Shown here in pieces: positions 1 to 8,182 of a stretch of 39,988 nt of DNA. Below the pieces are notes generated by a model. That model saw only the letters and a program-made list of their open reading frames with translations. It had not been told where the DNA came from and searched no databases. Made by a program: the position numbers and the translations under genes. The DNA is from CAYWFU01 sp964457585 (GTDB taxonomy: Bacteria > JACRDZ01). The stretch is from the NCBI GenBank assembly GCA_964457585.1, contig CAYWFU010000024.1, positions 1 through 39,988 of the forward strand, in the 5' to 3' direction. The stretch's first letter is position 1. Each line of letters starts with the position of its first letter.

Positions 1-22
1 GACTTTATATAATAAAAATTCC

Positions 23-51
23 TTGACTTTTCATATTTTTGTGATTATATT
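23..51 (+). promoter_or_regulatory. Predicted sigma-70-type promoter of the restriction-modification operon
   Basis: TTGACT at 23-28 and TATATT at 46-51 are separated by 17 bases, a near-consensus -35/-10 pair. Transcription would start near 58, upstream of the HTH remnant and the radC-methylase fusion. This is inferred from sequence match only; random AT-rich DNA gives some false matches, but spacing and both boxes are good here. Confidence 0.5.
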
Positions 52-85
52 TTGTATATTCCATTTCGATTTGACTATACATTAA

Positions 86-175
86 TTTACATTAAAACCC
101 TTCATTTCATTGCAAACCATTACTAAGATTGCAAAAGGCTTAGGGATAACTATAGATGATTTAGTAAGGATTTAA
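86..175 (+). pseudogene. C-terminal remnant of an XRE/Cro-type HTH controller
   Basis: The frame that ends at TAA 173-175 encodes a tail with the pattern KPFISLQTITKIAKGLG followed by ITIDDLVRI. This is the usual second half of an HTH_3 (Cro/C1) domain, where the last two helices of the recognition bundle are followed by a [S/T][I/L]D[D/E]L motif. Reading back in the same frame gives a stop at 83-85, and no start or first HTH half is visible, so the gene has lost its N-terminal half. It ends 2 nt before the ATG of the next gene, the tight spacing expected of a controller (C) protein heading a restriction-modification operon. Identification rests on about 29 residues, so it is likely but not certain. 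Confidence 0.5.
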
Positions 176-177
176 CT

Positions 178-1980
178 ATGGCTAAAATTAAAGATATTCC
201 AAAAATCGACCGTCCAAGAGAACGATTTCTCCAAAAAGGAGCCGATACTATTTCTAAGAGTGATCTTTTGGCAATTCTTTTAGGTACAGGAATTAAGGGC
301 AAAAATGTTAGACAGCTTTCTGAAAGTATAATCAAAAAATTTGGAAAAAATTTTCTCAATATTACTATTGATGATTTGCTCGAAATTTCAGGGATTGGAC
401 AAGTTAAGGCTTTACAAATTATTTCTGCGATTTCTTTAGTGAAAAGATTTTATGAAGAAGAAAAAGGCAATGAGATAGTTGTTCAAAATACCAAAGATGT
501 GCTTTCGATTGTTTATGATCTAAGAGAAAAGAAAAAAGAACATATTGTTTGCCTTTATCTCAATGCACGAAATTCTTTAATTAAAAAAGAGATTATCAGC
601 GTAGGTTTGCTTGATAAATCTTTAATCCACCCGCGAGAGATTTTTTATCCAGCAACAGAGTTGCGTGCGGCAAGTATAATTTTAGTTCACAATCATCCAT
701 CGGGAAGCTCAACGCCAAGCGATAAAGATAATCAAATAGCTAAAAAAATAGTACAAGCAGGAGAAATAATGGGGATACCAGTTATTGATTTCATTATTAT
801 TTCCGAAAATGATCACTTTAGTTTTCATGAAAAGATAAGAGGCTCAAACAAAAATGTTGATTATGTTGCTGACGGAATACAGGCGACCTTGTTTGACTTA
901 ATGGAAATTGAAAAGCCTGCTTATGTAGTAAACATACAAAAAATTGATAAACCATATTTCCATTTTTCCAAGCTGAAAGATAATACTTTTCAACTCCAAA
1001 ATAGAAGATACTTAGGGAATAAATATAAACTTCTCGGCTTCATTGAGGATATTGTTTCAGAAAAATGCAATGAAATAAAATCTTTTTGTGATATTTTCGC
1101 TGGCACAGGTGTTGTCGGTGAAAGATTTAATAAACCGGAAATAAAAGTTATTTCCAACGACTTTCTTTTCAGTAATTATGTTTGTTTGAAAGCATTTTTA
1201 GGTACAAAAAATATAAATCATATTACAGAAAAGATTGACTATTTAAACAATTTGAAAGCCGATCATCAAGATAATTATTTTTCAGAACATTTTGGAAATG
1301 CTTATTTTTCTTTAGAAAATGCTAGAAAAATTGGTGCTATTCGTGAAGAAATTGAAAAAATTGCAGAAACAGAAGAAGAAAAAAACATGCTCATTTGTTC
1401 TTTAATTTATGCTGTTGATAAAGTCGCAAACACAGTTGGACATTACGATGCTTTCCGCAAAGATTTGGATATGTTGCAACCTATAAAATTATTAATTTTA
1501 GATATTGATTATTCCAACAATGATAAAAATGATATTTATAAAGAGGATGCCAACACTTTAATTAGAAAAATCAATTGTGATGTTTTATATATTGATCCTC
1601 CATATAATTCACGCCAATATTCAGATGCTTATCATTTATTAGAAAATTTAGCTGAATGGAAAAAACCAGAAGTTGAAGGGGTCGCAAAAAAAATGGATCG
1701 TTCGTATATTAAAAGTTCTTATTGCTTAAAGAATGCCTCTCAAGCCTTTGAGGACTTAATTAAAAATGCGAATTGTAAACATATTTTATTGTCTTATAAT
1801 AATACTGGGGATTCAAAAGACGGACGATCAAACGCTAGGATTAGTGATAATGAAATTTTGAGAATATTAAGGAACAAAGGAGAAGTTGAAATTTTCGAAA
1901 GAGACTACAAAGCTTTTACTGCGGGTAAAAGTAACGGCGATAGAAATGCCGAAAGAATTTTTTATTGTAAGGTAATTTAA
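178..1980 (+). CDS. RadC (JAMM) domain fused to D12-class DNA adenine methyltransferase
   Basis: Residues 1 to about 225 are a complete RadC-family protein. The N-terminal helix-hairpin-helix-like part holds RPRERFLQKGADTISKSDLL and a G-TGIKGKNV segment, and the JAMM metal motif HNHPSG-x5-SDKD starts at His171. After a linker of about 50 residues comes an N6-adenine methyltransferase of the D12/M.FokI type, with YLGNKYK at about 278, the SAM-binding FAGTG loop at 307-311 and the catalytic DPPYNSRQY at 473. The reading frame is continuous, with AAGGA about 9 nt before the ATG. The next gene starts 3 nt after its stop and encodes an AlwI-type endonuclease, so the methylase half presumably protects one strand of that enzyme's asymmetric site. 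A RadC domain joined to a restriction methylase is unusual; its role (nuclease, peptidase-like or targeting) is unknown. An artefactual fusion by a single indel cannot be excluded. Confidence 0.85.
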   Translation: MAKIKDIPKIDRPRERFLQKGADTISKSDLLAILLGTGIKGKNVRQLSESIIKKFGKNFLNITIDDLLEISGIGQVKALQIISAISLVKRFYEEEKGNEIVVQNTKDVLSIVYDLREKKKEHIVCLYLNARNSLIKKEIISVGLLDKSLIHPREIFYPATELRAASIILVHNHPSGSSTPSDKDNQIAKKIVQAGEIMGIPVIDFIIISENDHFSFHEKIRGSNKNVDYVADGIQATLFDLMEIEKPAYVVNIQKIDKPYFHFSKLKDNTFQLQNRRYLGNKYKLLGFIEDIVSEKCNEIKSFCDIFAGTGVVGERFNKPEIKVISNDFLFSNYVCLKAFLGTKNINHITEKIDYLNNLKADHQDNYFSEHFGNAYFSLENARKIGAIREEIEKIAETEEEKNMLICSLIYAVDKVANTVGHYDAFRKDLDMLQPIKLLILDIDYSNNDKNDIYKEDANTLIRKINCDVLYIDPPYNSRQYSDAYHLLENLAEWKKPEVEGVAKKMDRSYIKSSYCLKNASQAFEDLIKNANCKHILLSYNNTGDSKDGRSNARISDNEILRILRNKGEVEIFERDYKAFTAGKSNGDRNAERIFYCKVI

Positions 1981-1983
1981 ATT

Positions 1984-3801
1984 ATGAAAAAACCTTGGTC
2001 AATTACAACAACACTAAGAAATCCCGAAAGATTAAGAGATTTTTTAATCGTTTTAAAACAACTTGAAAATTGCAAGTGGGATTTAGAACATCAAAGGAAA
2101 TATCAAATTTTTTTGATAAAAGGAAGAATTTACGGCTATGGAAGCAGTCAATTTTACAATGGCTTATCTCAAAAGCAAATTGATTTGATTGATGATTCAA
2201 CAAAAACAATTTCTTTTGAACAAGCTGAGCAAATTTTTAATACGAAAAATTATGAAGATCCAGCTATGAGAGGCAGGCAGTCAATAAATCCGTTAAAAAA
2301 GTTCGGTTTTGTTGTTATTAAAGATGAAAAAATTACTATCACCAGTTTGGGTAAATTATTTTTAAATGATAACTTTGATCTTGGTGAGATATTTTTTAGA
2401 AGTTTTATAAAATGGCAAATCCCAAATCTTGATAGCGATGATTACAAACTCGAAGCTGGCTATGATATAAAACCGTTTATCGGTGTTCTTCATCTTATTC
2501 AAAAGGTAAATGAAAAATCCTTAAAATCTGGTGATAAAGAAAAAGGGATTAGTAAAGATGAATTTTCTTTGTTTTGCCCGACACTTGTTAATTATAAAAA
2601 TATCGATTCTTACTCAAATAAAATCATCACATTAAGAAAAAAACTTAAAGGGAAAACGAAACAAGAACAAAAAAAGATTTGGGATAATTATAAAAAAGAA
2701 TTTGCACAAGAATTTTTGGACTCATCAAGCAGTACAAAAATTCAGAAACTTCTAAAAAATCTCAAAGACTATGGTGATAATGCCATTAGATATTTTCGTT
2801 TAACTCGTTTTATATATATTCGAGGTGGTGGATTTTACATAGATTTAGAGCCACGAAGAACTATTGAGATGAATAATTTGCTTGGTTTTGACAATGCTCA
2901 ATCAGCAATTTTTACTTCAAAAGAAGATTATTTAGATTATATTTCAGACATCGCGCAACCAAGATTACCTTGGGAAACAAAAGAAAAATTTTCTGAAATT
3001 GCTTTGAACTTGTTGCAGGATATAAAACAATACGAAACGAAAGTGGGAGCAACGCCAAAATCTTTTATTGATTTTAAAAAATTAGACGAGGGTGCTCTAA
3101 AAAGTTTTATTGATGATTTAAGAAGCTATAGGAGAGAATTACAAGATCAAGAAAATCATCAAAAATCACAAGAAATCGAACAAATTAAAAAGTATATTGA
3201 GGAATTGGAAAACATTTTCAATGCTGAAGATAAACCTATTTTGTTAGAAAAACTTTTATCACTCGGGCTTAATGCGCTAAACGATGCATTAAGGATAAAG
3301 TCAAATTATCCTGTTGGTGATGACAATGAACCAACTTTTACCGCCCCTGCAAATATTCCAGATATTGAATGCTTTTATAAAAACTATAACGCCATTTGCG
3401 AGGTTACGATGCTCACAGGTCGTGATCAATGGTATAACGAGGGGCAGCCAGTAATGCGACATCTAAGAGATTTTGAGAATAAATATCAGGATAAAAAAAC
3501 TTATTGCTTATTTGTGGCTCCAAAACTTCATCGAGACACAATAAATACTTTTTGGACAGCAATAAAATACGAATACGAAGGTCAGCAACAAAAAATCGTT
3601 CCATTATCTATTAGTAATTTTATTGAACTTCTAAAAATTCTTGTTGATATTAAACAGAGTGGAAGATTTTTAAAACACAACGAGCTTTTCCGCTTGTATG
3701 ATAAAATTTTAGAAAAATCAAAAGATTTATCAGATTCTAACGAGTGGATTAGAAACATTCCACAAATTATTGCTACTTGGCAAGAAAGCCTTAAATTTTA
3801 G
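1984..3801 (+). CDS. AlwI-family type IIS restriction endonuclease
   Basis: The protein opens with KPWSITTTLRNPERLRDFL and continues with the IYGYGSSQFYNG segment, which I recognise as the start of AlwI/PleI/nicking-type endonucleases. Its 605 residues fit that family. The N-terminal half would recognise DNA. The C-terminal half carries a PD-(D/E)xK-like nuclease core with Asp460 in PDIE and Glu473 in CEVTMLTGRDQ, followed by the conserved EGQPVMRHL. AlwI itself recognises GGATC and cuts a few bases away; the exact site here is unknown. It lies between two methylases of different classes (D12 and beta), which is the normal arrangement for an asymmetric site that needs one methylase per strand. 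Stop-to-start gaps are 3 nt and 2 nt, so the three genes form one operon. It appears intact. Confidence 0.85.
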   Translation: MKKPWSITTTLRNPERLRDFLIVLKQLENCKWDLEHQRKYQIFLIKGRIYGYGSSQFYNGLSQKQIDLIDDSTKTISFEQAEQIFNTKNYEDPAMRGRQSINPLKKFGFVVIKDEKITITSLGKLFLNDNFDLGEIFFRSFIKWQIPNLDSDDYKLEAGYDIKPFIGVLHLIQKVNEKSLKSGDKEKGISKDEFSLFCPTLVNYKNIDSYSNKIITLRKKLKGKTKQEQKKIWDNYKKEFAQEFLDSSSSTKIQKLLKNLKDYGDNAIRYFRLTRFIYIRGGGFYIDLEPRRTIEMNNLLGFDNAQSAIFTSKEDYLDYISDIAQPRLPWETKEKFSEIALNLLQDIKQYETKVGATPKSFIDFKKLDEGALKSFIDDLRSYRRELQDQENHQKSQEIEQIKKYIEELENIFNAEDKPILLEKLLSLGLNALNDALRIKSNYPVGDDNEPTFTAPANIPDIECFYKNYNAICEVTMLTGRDQWYNEGQPVMRHLRDFENKYQDKKTYCLFVAPKLHRDTINTFWTAIKYEYEGQQQKIVPLSISNFIELLKILVDIKQSGRFLKHNELFRLYDKILEKSKDLSDSNEWIRNIPQIIATWQESLKF

Positions 3802-3803
3802 CT

Positions 3804-4574
3804 ATGAAAAAAAATACTATTTATAACGGTGATTGCATAGACATTCTAAATAATAAAATTGATAAAAATTCAATTAATCTTATTTTTGCTGATCCGCCTT
3901 ATAACCTTTCCGGCAATGGCTTGAAATGGAAAGGAAATAAAACTGGTGGAGATTGGTTTATGGTAAATGAAGAATGGGATAAAATGACCACTCCTGAATA
4001 TATGCAATTTACAAAAAAGTGGATTGAAGCTTGCCATAAAGTTCTAAAGGATACAGGATCAATTTACATTGCCTGCAGTTATCACAATATTGGCGAAGTA
4101 ATGATTGTTTTGAAGCAGTTAAATTTTAAAATAAACAATATCATTACTTGGTATAAAACAAATGCGATGCCAAACATGACGAGAAGAGTTTTTACTCATG
4201 CAACAGAATTTGTAATTTGGGCAGTCAAAGGTTCAGGTTGGATTTTTAATTACGAAAAAATTAAAGAAATAAACCCCGAAAAACAAAAAGACGGGGCTGA
4301 AAAACAAATGCGTGATTTCTGGGAAATGCCATTAGTCCAAGGTAAAGAACGAGTAAGAGGCAAAGACGGCAAAGCTCTACATCCAACACAAAAACCCGAA
4401 GAGATGTTGAAAAGAATTATTTTAGCAAGCTCCAACGAAAAAGATATTGTTTTAGATCCTTTTTTAGGAAGTGGAACAACTGCCGTTGTAGCTAAAAGAT
4501 ATAAACGAGATTGGATTGGAATTGAAAAAGAAAAGCAATATGTGAAAATATCGGAAAAAAGATTAGGAATGTAA
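3804..4574 (+). CDS. Beta-class site-specific DNA methyltransferase (N6-A or N4-C)
   Basis: This 256-residue protein has the catalytic motif DPPYNLSGN at residue 30 and the SAM-binding LDPFLGSGTT at about 217-226. Motif IV therefore precedes motif I, the beta-class order of MboIIM/HinfIM-type enzymes. HPTQKPEEML before motif I and a C-terminal RDWIGIE segment are typical of the family. DPPY favours N6-adenine over N4-cytosine, but both are possible. It starts 2 nt after the endonuclease stop and is the last gene of the restriction operon. With the D12 methylase domain of the first gene it would complete protection of an asymmetric target on both strands. No truncation is seen. Confidence 0.88.
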   Translation: MKKNTIYNGDCIDILNNKIDKNSINLIFADPPYNLSGNGLKWKGNKTGGDWFMVNEEWDKMTTPEYMQFTKKWIEACHKVLKDTGSIYIACSYHNIGEVMIVLKQLNFKINNIITWYKTNAMPNMTRRVFTHATEFVIWAVKGSGWIFNYEKIKEINPEKQKDGAEKQMRDFWEMPLVQGKERVRGKDGKALHPTQKPEEMLKRIILASSNEKDIVLDPFLGSGTTAVVAKRYKRDWIGIEKEKQYVKISEKRLGM

Positions 4575-4630
4575 TCACAATTATTTATGTTCTTACCTGA
4601 CTATTTTTATACAATATATTTTTTTGATTT

Positions 4631-5299
4631 TCATGATAGAAAATATTTTTTAAATTCATTATAAGAATTATTTGCCAGATCTAAAGTCATATAATATTTC
4701 CCAATTTTGCTAATTTCATGAGCGTCAGAAAAGGTAAGAGGTATAATATTATACTTTTTATAATTATTTATAAATTCCTCTTTCTTTTCTGGATTACGCA
4801 AATCAAAAAAAGTAATACCATAATCAATCAGATTCGGGATAAATGAACTTCGTGAAGGATTTTTATCCTGATGAGAAGAAATTATTATACAGTTAAAATT
4901 TTTTAAAATTGATAGTATCTCCGGTATTTTTTGTTCTATTAAAAAGCTTCCATTACCATAAGATTCTTTTGGAACATCTAATTTTGCCAGCACTTCTGAT
5001 TCAATTTCATTTGAAGTAATTTGTTCATTAAATATAACAAGAAGAGACACTTTTTCAGGAAGATGTGTTTTCACAGAAAGTTCAATCCCGGGTAAAACAT
5101 TAATTTTTTCTCTTGCGCCTAACATTCTTATCTCAGCATAATCTCTGACAGAATAATGATCAGTAATAGCTATTAAACTTAAATTTTTTTCTTTAGCTTC
5201 TTTAATTATTTCAGCATTTATTTTATTCTGCGCAATCCCATTAGATTTAAAACAAAGAGAGGCAGATGAGTGAATATGTAAATCGATATTATATAGCAT
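4631..5299 (-). CDS. PHP-domain metal-dependent phosphoesterase-like protein
   Basis: The PHP metal motifs are present in order: DLHIHSSASL close to the N-terminus, ITDHYSV, GIELSV, ISSHQDK and FSDAHE. PHP proteins bind two or three metal ions and hydrolyse phosphoesters; the stand-alone members have varied or unknown substrates. I chose the ATG at 5299, which gives MLYNIDLHIHSS and places the first His motif near the N-terminus as in the family. An in-frame ATG at 5359 would add 20 residues (MHFKFCIYLYKNL...) encoded entirely by the adjacent repeat element at 5310-5488, so it is probably spurious. The Shine-Dalgarno region is weak. The gene is convergent with the restriction operon and is the last gene before it. 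Confidence 0.75.
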   Translation of the reverse strand: MLYNIDLHIHSSASLCFKSNGIAQNKINAEIIKEAKEKNLSLIAITDHYSVRDYAEIRMLGAREKINVLPGIELSVKTHLPEKVSLLVIFNEQITSNEIESEVLAKLDVPKESYGNGSFLIEQKIPEILSILKNFNCIIISSHQDKNPSRSSFIPNLIDYGITFFDLRNPEKKEEFINNYKKYNIIPLTFSDAHEISKIGKYYMTLDLANNSYNEFKKYFLS

Positions 5300-5309
5300 A
5301 ATTTTTTTA

Positions 5310-5488
5310 CTCAAGTTGATTAAGTTTTTGTAGAGATAAATGCAAAATTTAAAATGCAAAATGCAAAATTATGGTGTCCTGCGGACATTTGTTGATTTAA
5401 AATATAATAATGTCACGAAGTGACACCTAAATTTTGATTTTTTATATTTAATTTTTAATTTTGCGCTATAAAAATCAGTCAACTTGAA
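5310..5488. mobile_element. MITE-like palindromic element, family 2, copy 1
   Basis: The ends are inverted: CTCAAGTTGATTAAG at 5310 and TCAGTCAACTTGA at 5475-5487. A left-flanking TA is at 5308-5309; the right end is slightly degenerate. Inside are two short hairpins, TGTCC-tgc-GGACA and GTCAC-gaa-GTGAC, set in AT-rich DNA. The reverse complement of the element at 36455-36634 matches it over its whole length, including both hairpins, so the two are copies of one element. No coding capacity is seen. It sits between the PHP gene and mogA and reaches to 11 nt from the PHP start codon. Confidence 0.8.
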
Positions 5489-5501
5489 TTTTTTTAAATC
5501 A

Positions 5502-5966
5502 TTAATGCATTCCCAGCGCATGAGGAATTACTGGTAAAACTATATATAAATTTTCCTTAACAGCTTTTGGACTTCCGGGAAGATTAATAATTAATGTTTT
5601 TCCTCTCATCCCGGTAACAGCTCTTGAAAGCATTGCATAAGGAGTTTTTTTAATTCCTTCACTTCGCATTGCTTCAGCCATTCCGGGTATTTCCTTATCA
5701 ATAACAGAACGTGTAGCTTCAGGTGTAACATCACGGGAGGATAAACCTGTTCCCCCGGATGTTATTATTAAATCCAATTTTTTTATATCCACATATTCAA
5801 TTAATTTTTTTTCTATAAGATTTTTTTCATCAGGAATAACTTCGTATTCAATCACATTATACTGAGCATCTTCTTCAATTATTTCTTTAATAACTTTTCC
5901 GCTTTTGTCTTCATAAATACCAGAGGATGCTCTATCACTCATTATAAGAATACCAACTTTAATCAT
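5502..5966 (-). CDS. mogA: Molybdopterin adenylyltransferase / MoaB-MogA family
   Basis: The 154-residue protein covers the single MoCF-BD domain. It starts with VGILIMSDRASSG and contains the ligand-binding ITSGGTGLSSRDVTPEAT and the LPGSPKAV loop. MogA/MoaB enzymes adenylate molybdopterin before metal insertion in molybdenum-cofactor (or tungsten-cofactor) synthesis. It is the last of four minus-strand cofactor genes and starts 11 nt after the MOSC gene stop. The family assignment is firm; MogA versus MoaB naming is less so, since both share these motifs. No defects are visible. Confidence 0.9.
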   Translation of the reverse strand: MIKVGILIMSDRASSGIYEDKSGKVIKEIIEEDAQYNVIEYEVIPDEKNLIEKKLIEYVDIKKLDLIITSGGTGLSSRDVTPEATRSVIDKEIPGMAEAMRSEGIKKTPYAMLSRAVTGMRGKTLIINLPGSPKAVKENLYIVLPVIPHALGMH

Positions 5967-5977
5967 TGCGAACCTCT

Positions 5978-6427
5978 TTATTCTATTTCAATTGAATCAT
6001 TTTCACTCACATATCCGCCTTTTATAACTTTTGTAAAAATACCTTCTGTCGGCATAATACATGCTCCAACCTGATTAAATATTTCACATTTAGTGTGACA
6101 CTCTTTGCCTATTTGAGATATTTCTAAAATCACATTCTGCCCGACTTTTATTCTTGTTCCAATAGGCAATTGAATAAAGTCCAGTCCCTGAGTTGTGATA
6201 TTTTCTGCAAAATCACCGGGTTTAAATTTTGCGTCTTTTGCCTCCATTTTTTTTATGCTTTCCATAGCTAAAAGACTTACCTGCCGAATACCAAAGCCGG
6301 CATGAGCATCACCTTCAACACCAATATTTTCCAATAATTTAATTTGAGGAACACTTTTTTTGACTGTCCCTTTTGTTTTACTAACATTAACTTTTATAAC
6401 TTTTCCTATTATAGTTTTTTTTTCCAT
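5978..6427 (-). CDS. MOSC-domain protein
   Basis: This 149-residue stand-alone MOSC domain has the GVEGDAHAG segment at about 35-43, the VSLLA strand, the FAENITTQGLD region and the key cysteine motif GKECHTKC. MOSC domains form the sulfur-carrying C-terminus of molybdenum-cofactor sulfurases; short stand-alone versions occur in cofactor operons and probably transfer sulfur to, or traffic, the cofactor. AGGGACT lies 4 nt before the ATG at 6427. It sits between moaC and mogA on the same strand, which supports a molybdenum- or tungsten-cofactor role. In some operons it is fused to mogA; here they are separate with an 11-nt gap. Confidence 0.88.
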   Translation of the reverse strand: MEKKTIIGKVIKVNVSKTKGTVKKSVPQIKLLENIGVEGDAHAGFGIRQVSLLAMESIKKMEAKDAKFKPGDFAENITTQGLDFIQLPIGTRIKVGQNVILEISQIGKECHTKCEIFNQVGACIMPTEGIFTKVIKGGYVSENDSIEIE

Positions 6428-6446
6428 AGTCCCTTTTTTACTCCTT

Positions 6447-6480
6447 AAACTTCAGCCTTCAGCCTTTAACCTTTAACCTG
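6447..6480. repeat. Short reiterated-word intergenic repeat
   Basis: Between moaC and the MOSC gene the plus strand repeats words of the type CTTCAGCCTTCAGCC and CTTTAACCTTTAACC. The same vocabulary occurs at 22600-22622 and 31650-31744. No gene or terminator is evident in it. Confidence 0.6.
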
Positions 6481-6485
6481 ACTTA

Positions 6486-6962
6486 TTATTTTCTTTTCCA
6501 TAATCCGCTTTTACCTCCGGATTTTTCCCGTAATTTAATCTCATTAATAATCATCCCTCTATCTACTGATTTACACATATCATAAATAGTGAGCAGGCAG
6601 ATACTTACAGCAGTCAAAGCTTCCATTTCCACCCCTGTTCTATCAGAGATTTTCACTTTAGAGATTACATTTACCTGATTTTTACTTTTGATTAATTTAA
6701 AATCTATTTCAATCGATGAAAGATTTAATGGATGACATAAAGGAATTAGATACCCTGTTTTTTTGGCAGCCATAATTCCGGCTAATCGCGCTATTTCAAG
6801 GACATCACCCTTTTTTGCCTTTTTATCTCTGATCATTTCAAATGTTGCTTTTTGCATTCGGATACTGCCTTCAGCTATTGCAACACGAATAGTGATATCC
6901 TTAGAACTAACATCAATCATTCTGGAATTACCTTTTTCATCAAAATGTGAGCTTTTAATCAT
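6486..6962 (-). CDS. moaC: Cyclic pyranopterin monophosphate synthase
   Basis: The 158-residue length and order of motifs match MoaC: F-DEKGNSRMIDVSSKDIT at the N-terminus, GDVLEIARLAGIMAAKKT, LIPLCHPL, and GVEMEALTAVS near the C-terminus. MoaC turns the MoaA product, 3',8-cyclo-7,8-dihydro-GTP, into cyclic pyranopterin monophosphate. The ATG at 6962 lies inside a 26-nt sequence (6961-6986) that also forms the 3' end of moaA (7194-7219). This suggests that moaA and moaC were once only 5 nt apart and have been separated by an insertion. The gene itself is intact. Expression may now depend on readthrough of that insertion. Confidence 0.95.
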   Translation of the reverse strand: MIKSSHFDEKGNSRMIDVSSKDITIRVAIAEGSIRMQKATFEMIRDKKAKKGDVLEIARLAGIMAAKKTGYLIPLCHPLNLSSIEIDFKLIKSKNQVNVISKVKISDRTGVEMEALTAVSICLLTIYDMCKSVDRGMIINEIKLREKSGGKSGLWKRK

Positions 6963-6986
6963 GATTCTTACCCGCCTATCCCGGAC

Positions 6987-7193
6987 TATTCCACATCTCT
7001 GAAAACGCTTGTGAGAGTAAGCTAAAATTTACAAATATTTCATTGATAATTAAGCATTGAGCATTGACAATTGAGCATTTAATTCAATTAAATATTAATA
7101 ACGTCTAATGTTTTCAAAGAATTTAAACCTCAACAATGCTCAATTCTCAATGCTCAATCGTCAATTGTCAATGCTCTTTACCCAGACTTGTGG
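6987..7193. mobile_element. 207-bp insertion between moaA and moaC, flanked by a 26-nt direct repeat
   Basis: Identical 26-nt sequences lie at 6961-6986 and 7194-7219, both containing CTTACCCGCCTATCCCGG. The second is the 3' end of moaA with its stop codon; the first is the moaC start region. Between them is non-coding DNA with imperfect inverted words: GAGCATTGACAATTGAGCAT near 7056-7080 and its inverted variant near 7132-7180. The outer ends (CCACATCTCTG and, inverted, CCACAAGTCTG) are weakly related. The simplest reading is an insertion with a long target duplication. The mechanism is unknown; duplication by slippage or recombination is an alternative. Confidence 0.65.
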
Positions 7194-7200
7194 ATGATTC

Positions 7201-8181
7201 TTACCCGCCTATCCCGGACATTGTACGTTTGAAAAATTTTAAATCAGCATAATTTAATGGATGCGAACGCGGTTTATTTTCAATTGCTTTTTGAAAAATC
7301 CGCTCTATATCATTTATGTTTCCGCCATTCCTTAAAATGGATTTTATATCTATTTCATAATCTGAAAAAAGACAATTTCTTAATTTCCCATCTGCTGTTA
7401 ATCTCATCCGATTACACTGACTGCAAAATTCATCACCCAGACAGTCAATAAAACCTATAGTTCCCAATGCATCAGGAATTTTAAAATATTTTGCAGGACC
7501 ATTGCCAATAATTTTTTCTATTGGAACTAAATTTTTAAACCTGCTTCGTATCTCCTTAGCAGAAATATATTTATCTGGAGTCCACTCCCCTTGCTTGCAT
7601 ATTGGCATAAAACTGATAAATCGTAAATGTAATGGATATTCAACTGTAAGTTTTACAAAATTTTCTATTTCATCATCATTCATACCTCTGATTATTACTG
7701 TATTTATTTTAACAGGATTAAAGCCAAGAGACAATATTTTTTCAATACCTTTTTTAACATGAGCAAATCCATGTTTTAAAGTAATTTTATTGAATCGTTC
7801 TTTTTGGAGTGTATCAAGACTTACATTTATTCTTTTAATTCCAATTTTTTTTAATTCTTCCGCATATTCATTAAGTAATATTCCATTTGTTGTTAAGGTT
7901 AAATCTTTAATCCCTTGAATATGCTGTATTCTTTCAAGAAGTGTTAAAAAATCTTTGCGTACAAAAGGTTCTCCGCCAGTTATTCGTATATGATTTATTT
8001 CCTGCTTAGAAGCATAATTAACAATTTTTACTATTTCATCATAAGTAAGGATTTCATCAGGAGTAACCTGCTTAATTCCTTCTTCCGGCATACAATATTT
8101 ACATCTAAGATTACAGCGGTCTGTAATAGAAATACGTAAATAATCAATGGTACGACCGAATTTATCCTGAATATTTAACAT
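7201..8181 (-). CDS. moaA: GTP 3',8-cyclase (radical SAM)
   Basis: The protein begins with DKFGRTIDYLRISITDRCNLRCKYCMP, which holds the radical-SAM CxxxCxxC motif (CNLRCKYC). RITGGEPFVRKD follows. A second C-terminal cluster ligand set is seen as CSQCNRMRLTADGKLRNC. It ends in the MoaA C-terminal GG (MSGIGG), which enters the active site in known MoaA proteins. MoaA catalyses the first step of molybdenum-cofactor synthesis from GTP. GAGGAAAA is well placed before the ATG at 8181. The last 26 nt region is duplicated at the moaC start. Its leader shares 38 nt, split in two blocks, with the region ahead of the gene at 15479. Confidence 0.96.
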   Translation of the reverse strand: MLNIQDKFGRTIDYLRISITDRCNLRCKYCMPEEGIKQVTPDEILTYDEIVKIVNYASKQEINHIRITGGEPFVRKDFLTLLERIQHIQGIKDLTLTTNGILLNEYAEELKKIGIKRINVSLDTLQKERFNKITLKHGFAHVKKGIEKILSLGFNPVKINTVIIRGMNDDEIENFVKLTVEYPLHLRFISFMPICKQGEWTPDKYISAKEIRSRFKNLVPIEKIIGNGPAKYFKIPDALGTIGFIDCLGDEFCSQCNRMRLTADGKLRNCLFSDYEIDIKSILRNGGNINDIERIFQKAIENKPRSHPLNYADLKFFKRTMSGIGG

Positions 8182-8182
8182 A

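Noticed and set aside
5300..5490. Possible CRISPR repeat or rho-independent terminator pair between the PHP gene and mogA
   Set aside because: The region is one of two copies of a 180-bp element with inverted ends; there are no regularly spaced repeats and the hairpins lack T-runs.
6450..7180. CRISPR-like array near moaC
   Set aside because: Words are 7-20 nt, irregularly spaced and inverted, without unique spacers of constant length, and no cas genes are present.
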